This document shows positions 61,559 to 64,000 of a stretch of 64,000 bases of DNA, piece after piece (position 1 is the first letter of the stretch; each line of letters opens with the position of its first letter). Both the position numbers and the translations under genes were made by a program. The stretch lies in NCBI RefSeq assembly GCF_000304315.1, contig NC_018485.1, positions 94,501 through 158,500 on the forward strand, given 5' to 3'. The notes beneath the pieces were generated by a model. The model was not told the origin of the DNA. It saw only the letters and a program-made list of their open reading frames with translations, and did no database searches. This DNA comes from Methylocystis sp. SC2 (lineage in GTDB: Bacteria > Pseudomonadota > Alphaproteobacteria > Rhizobiales > Beijerinckiaceae).

Positions 61559-63694
61559 ATGAAGATTTCGAGGGCATTAGAGAAAATCGACGAGCACCAA
61601 TTGTTTGTTCCGGCCTTTCAGCGCGAATATGTCTGGAAGAGAGACGATGCTAAGCAGCTCATCGACTCTCTTATCAAGCAATATCCCACCGGGACCATGC
61701 TGACCTGGGAGACGGCGAACCCGCCGGAGTTGAAGGGGCTGCACAAGTATAGCGAAAAGCAGGGAGCAGTTCGTATCCTTCTAGATGGGCAGCAGCGCAT
61801 TACGACGCTCTACATGCTGGTGCGCGGCGAGATCCCGCCATACTACACTGCCTCGGAAATCCTGAACGACACTCGCGGCCTGTACGTGAACGTCGAGACC
61901 TTGGAGCTCGCCTATCACAGCAAGACCAAGATGGAAAATGATCCACGCTGGCAAAACATCACCGACATTTTCCGGCGGAAAATTCGCGCTAAAGACATCG
62001 TGCGCGAACTGGAAAAGAAGGGCGAGACGGTTAGTCGCGAGCGCGACGATGTGATGGATGACAACACACGGGCGATTGAGAACATTCTCGACCATGAATT
62101 TCCAGAACAAACCATTCCCGTGCGCGCCAGTGTGCGCGAGGCGATCGATATCTTTTACAAGGTGAATGCAAGCGGTGTGTCGCTCACCGATGCCGAACTC
62201 GCGCTTGCTCAGATTTCGGGGTATTGGCCGGAGGCCCGCGACACCTTCAAGAAAAAGCTGAATGAACTCGCCGAGAAGGGCTTCGTCTTCAAGCTAGATT
62301 TCATTGTGTACGTCCTGCTGGGATGCCTTTACCACCTCGGCTCGGAGATGAAGAAGCTCCATGACGCCGAAAATGACGCGCAGTTGCGGGCAGCTTGGAA
62401 GCTGCTGGACGGTCAGGTTTTAGATTACGTCGCAAGCCTGATGCGGTCGCATGCCTTCGTCGACCACACCGACGAGATCAACTCGGTTTACGCGCTGGTC
62501 CCGATCACCGTCTATTGCTTCGGTAAGGGCGGCGCCCACCTGAACGATGCCGAGATCCGCAAGCTGGTGAAGTGGTTCTACTACTCCCAGATCAGGACGC
62601 GCTATGTCAGCCAGCTTCCTCAAAAGCTCGACCGTGACCTGCGCACGATCAAAGAATCGAAAAACCCTTTCGACGAGCTGCTGGCGGTGATCGAGGAGGA
62701 GAGGCGCCTGGAGATCACACCCGACGAATTTGTTGGGCGGTCGATTTCCCACCCGCTCTTTGGCCTCCTGCGCTGGTATTTGAAGAGCCGTAACGCCGTC
62801 TGCTTCACGACCGGTGTCGCACTGCGTCAGGCTATGGGCAAGAAGTACGTGCTCGAGAACGACCACATCTTCCCCTACTCGAAACTGAAGGCGCAGGGAT
62901 TCGGCCAAGAAAACCGCCTGAAATATTCGCTCGCGCAGGAACTGACCAACCGCGCGATCCTGACCCAGATCGCCAATCGCGCCAAGAGCGCCACGGACGC
63001 AAAGTCGTATCTCGCCGACGTCAAGGAACGATTCCCCGACAGCCTCGCCCTGCAATGCGTCCCAGAAGATCCGGCGCTGTGGGAAATCCAGAACTATGAA
63101 CTCTTTCTGCAAACGAGGCGCGCCACTTTGGCGTCGAACCTCAACGCGTTCTTGAAAGGCATCACCGATACTAAGCCGCCGGAAGCTGCCATCACACTCG
63201 AAGACCTGATTGCTGAGGGTGAGGACGACGAACTGGAATTCAAGTCGTCTCTCCGTTGGGACTTCAAGGAGCAGACGACGAACAAAAAACTGGAAGAGGT
63301 GATCGTCAAGACGGTGGCGGCGTTCGCCAACAGCCAGGGCGGTACGCTGCTCATTGGCGTCAGCGACAGCGGCGACATCCTGGGTCTCGAAGGTGACTAT
63401 CTGTCCCTTGGCGGCGCCAACCGGGACAAATTCGAGCTGCACCTGCGCAATCTTCTGAACAGCGCGTTTGGCGCGGCCTTTGTCAGCAGCAAGTTGAAGG
63501 TTCTGTTTCCGGCCATTGGCGAGGTTGAGATTTGCCAGGTCGATATCCAGCCGTCGGCCAAACCTCTCGTGCTCTCCGTGAAGGACAAGAACGGCGTCGG
63601 CCAAGAGAAATTCTATGTGCGCAGCGGCAACTCCTCGCAGGAGTTGTCTCTCGCCGAAATTCCGTCCTACCTCGCCGAGAGGTTCAAAAAATGA
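61559..63694 (+). CDS. GmrSD-like DUF262 nuclease fused to AlbA_2/Schlafen domain
   Basis: A 711-residue protein. The N-terminal DUF262 (ParB-like NTPase) domain shows FVPAFQREYVWKRDDAKQLIDSL and the signature LLDGQQRITTLYML. A middle helical region leads to an HNH-type motif LENDHIFPYSKL near residue 436, as in GmrSD/DUF1524 type IV restriction enzymes, which cut modified phage DNA. From about residue 555 an AlbA_2 (Schlafen-like) domain follows: DELEFKSSLRWDF, VAAFANSQGGTLLIGVSDSGDILGLEGD. This extra domain is unusual. The stop overlaps the start of the next gene (ATGA). Confidence 0.88.
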   Translation: MKISRALEKIDEHQLFVPAFQREYVWKRDDAKQLIDSLIKQYPTGTMLTWETANPPELKGLHKYSEKQGAVRILLDGQQRITTLYMLVRGEIPPYYTASEILNDTRGLYVNVETLELAYHSKTKMENDPRWQNITDIFRRKIRAKDIVRELEKKGETVSRERDDVMDDNTRAIENILDHEFPEQTIPVRASVREAIDIFYKVNASGVSLTDAELALAQISGYWPEARDTFKKKLNELAEKGFVFKLDFIVYVLLGCLYHLGSEMKKLHDAENDAQLRAAWKLLDGQVLDYVASLMRSHAFVDHTDEINSVYALVPITVYCFGKGGAHLNDAEIRKLVKWFYYSQIRTRYVSQLPQKLDRDLRTIKESKNPFDELLAVIEEERRLEITPDEFVGRSISHPLFGLLRWYLKSRNAVCFTTGVALRQAMGKKYVLENDHIFPYSKLKAQGFGQENRLKYSLAQELTNRAILTQIANRAKSATDAKSYLADVKERFPDSLALQCVPEDPALWEIQNYELFLQTRRATLASNLNAFLKGITDTKPPEAAITLEDLIAEGEDDELEFKSSLRWDFKEQTTNKKLEEVIVKTVAAFANSQGGTLLIGVSDSGDILGLEGDYLSLGGANRDKFELHLRNLLNSAFGAAFVSSKLKVLFPAIGEVEICQVDIQPSAKPLVLSVKDKNGVGQEKFYVRSGNSSQELSLAEIPSYLAERFKK

Positions 63695-64000
63695 AGGCAT
63701 TTGAGTTTGATCATCGCCTCATCGATTCTTACGCCCGTTTCTCTCGGTCCTTCAGCACCATTCGATCCGAAGACCTGAAGTCTGAGATCGATCGCCAATA
63801 TGATGCGGGGCGTTTCTGGCCGAATGCTTTGCTATCTATCAACCCTCGATTTCTTCAGGGGCCGACCGTTGACGAACTGGTCGCTTCCGGCGATCTCGAC
63901 GAAGCGACGGGCAGAATATTCCGGTTCGGGCCGACGCCTTTGCGGCTCCATCGTCACCAGGCGCAGTCCATCGCCAAGGCGCGGGCCGGCCAGAGTTATG
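63691..64000 (+). CDS. Superfamily II helicase, N-terminal part only
   Basis: The frame opens with ATG at 63691, overlapping the DUF262 gene stop, and runs to the window end without a stop (103 codons). It reads RFWPNALLSINPRFLQGPTVDELVASGDL and ends with a Q-motif-like LRLHRHQAQSIAKARAGQSY, just where motif I should follow. This matches the start of large DEAD/DEAH helicases of accessory defence loci. Tight coupling says it works with the DUF262-AlbA_2 protein. Confidence 0.75.
   Translation, partial: MKAFEFDHRLIDSYARFSRSFSTIRSEDLKSEIDRQYDAGRFWPNALLSINPRFLQGPTVDELVASGDLDEATGRIFRFGPTPLRLHRHQAQSIAKARAGQSY

Noticed and set aside
1..64000. CRISPR arrays and rRNA or complete tRNA genes
   Set aside because: No regularly spaced repeat-spacer series was seen; the TPR repeats and iterons are of other kinds. 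No rRNA or complete tRNA sequence was recognised by eye.

Overview
The window reads as one chromosomal segment of a GC-rich alphaproteobacterium of the Hyphomicrobiales/Rhizobiales. Its gene content and three families of short palindromic intergenic repeats fit a Methylocystis/Methylosinus-like or related genome; the genus is inference. Two parts are clear. Bases 1 to about 18370 are ordinary core chromosome. Bases 18371 to 64000 are an integrated conjugative element (ICE) with accessory cargo, and its far end lies beyond the window.

Core part (1-18370): an ELM1-family protein (partial), greA, carB, a small cytochrome c, a GtrA-type membrane protein, a DUF2267 protein, hemF (with an in-frame tandem 12-residue insertion), a membrane-anchored unknown, trmL-type tRNA methyltransferase, the cytochrome bc1 operon petABC, a SmbP-like metal-binding protein, hom, glpX, a small lipoprotein, an RsmB-type rRNA methyltransferase, a DUF559 endonuclease-like gene bracketed by palindromic repeats, and guaA.

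ICE part: a tyrosine integrase sits directly after the 3' end of guaA, a known integration site for genomic islands. Five direct and one inverted copy of TGACGGTAT lie between and into the two genes and look like integrase arm sites. After an AlpA-like gene and decayed cargo (helicase and LysR remnants, a flavin reductase) comes a P-type (Trb) type IV secretion operon on the minus strand: trbB-C-D-E-J-L-F-G-I plus DUF2274. The mating genes continue at 38.8-45.2 kb with a CopG-type regulator, traG coupling protein, DUF3363 relaxase, lytic transglycosylase, traF and DUF2840. A 6.75-kb block (32.08-38.83 kb) separates these two halves. It holds fragments of a serine recombinase, an IS3 and an IS1182 transposase, then a large alpha/beta-hydrolase-TPR protein and an AT-rich secreted orphan. 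Plasmid-like replication functions follow: repA, three iterons, a DnaA-box-like site, an excisionase-like HTH gene, DUF2285-type genes, an XRE regulator and DUF736.

Downstream cargo is a sulfur-handling module (49.4-54.2 kb): methyltransferase, MFS transporter and ETHE1-like metallo-beta-lactamase on one strand, divergent from an ArsR-rhodanese regulator fused in frame to a methyltransferase, followed by a frameshifted dsrE-like gene. A palindromic operator lies between them. Next comes the maintenance and leading-region set (54.3-59.9 kb): DUF2493, Toprim, ParB-like and ArdC antirestriction proteins, with shared structured leaders. The window ends in a likely defence locus: a DUF4143 ATPase, a GmrSD-like DUF262 protein fused to an AlbA_2/Schlafen domain, and a translationally coupled superfamily II helicase cut off by the window end.
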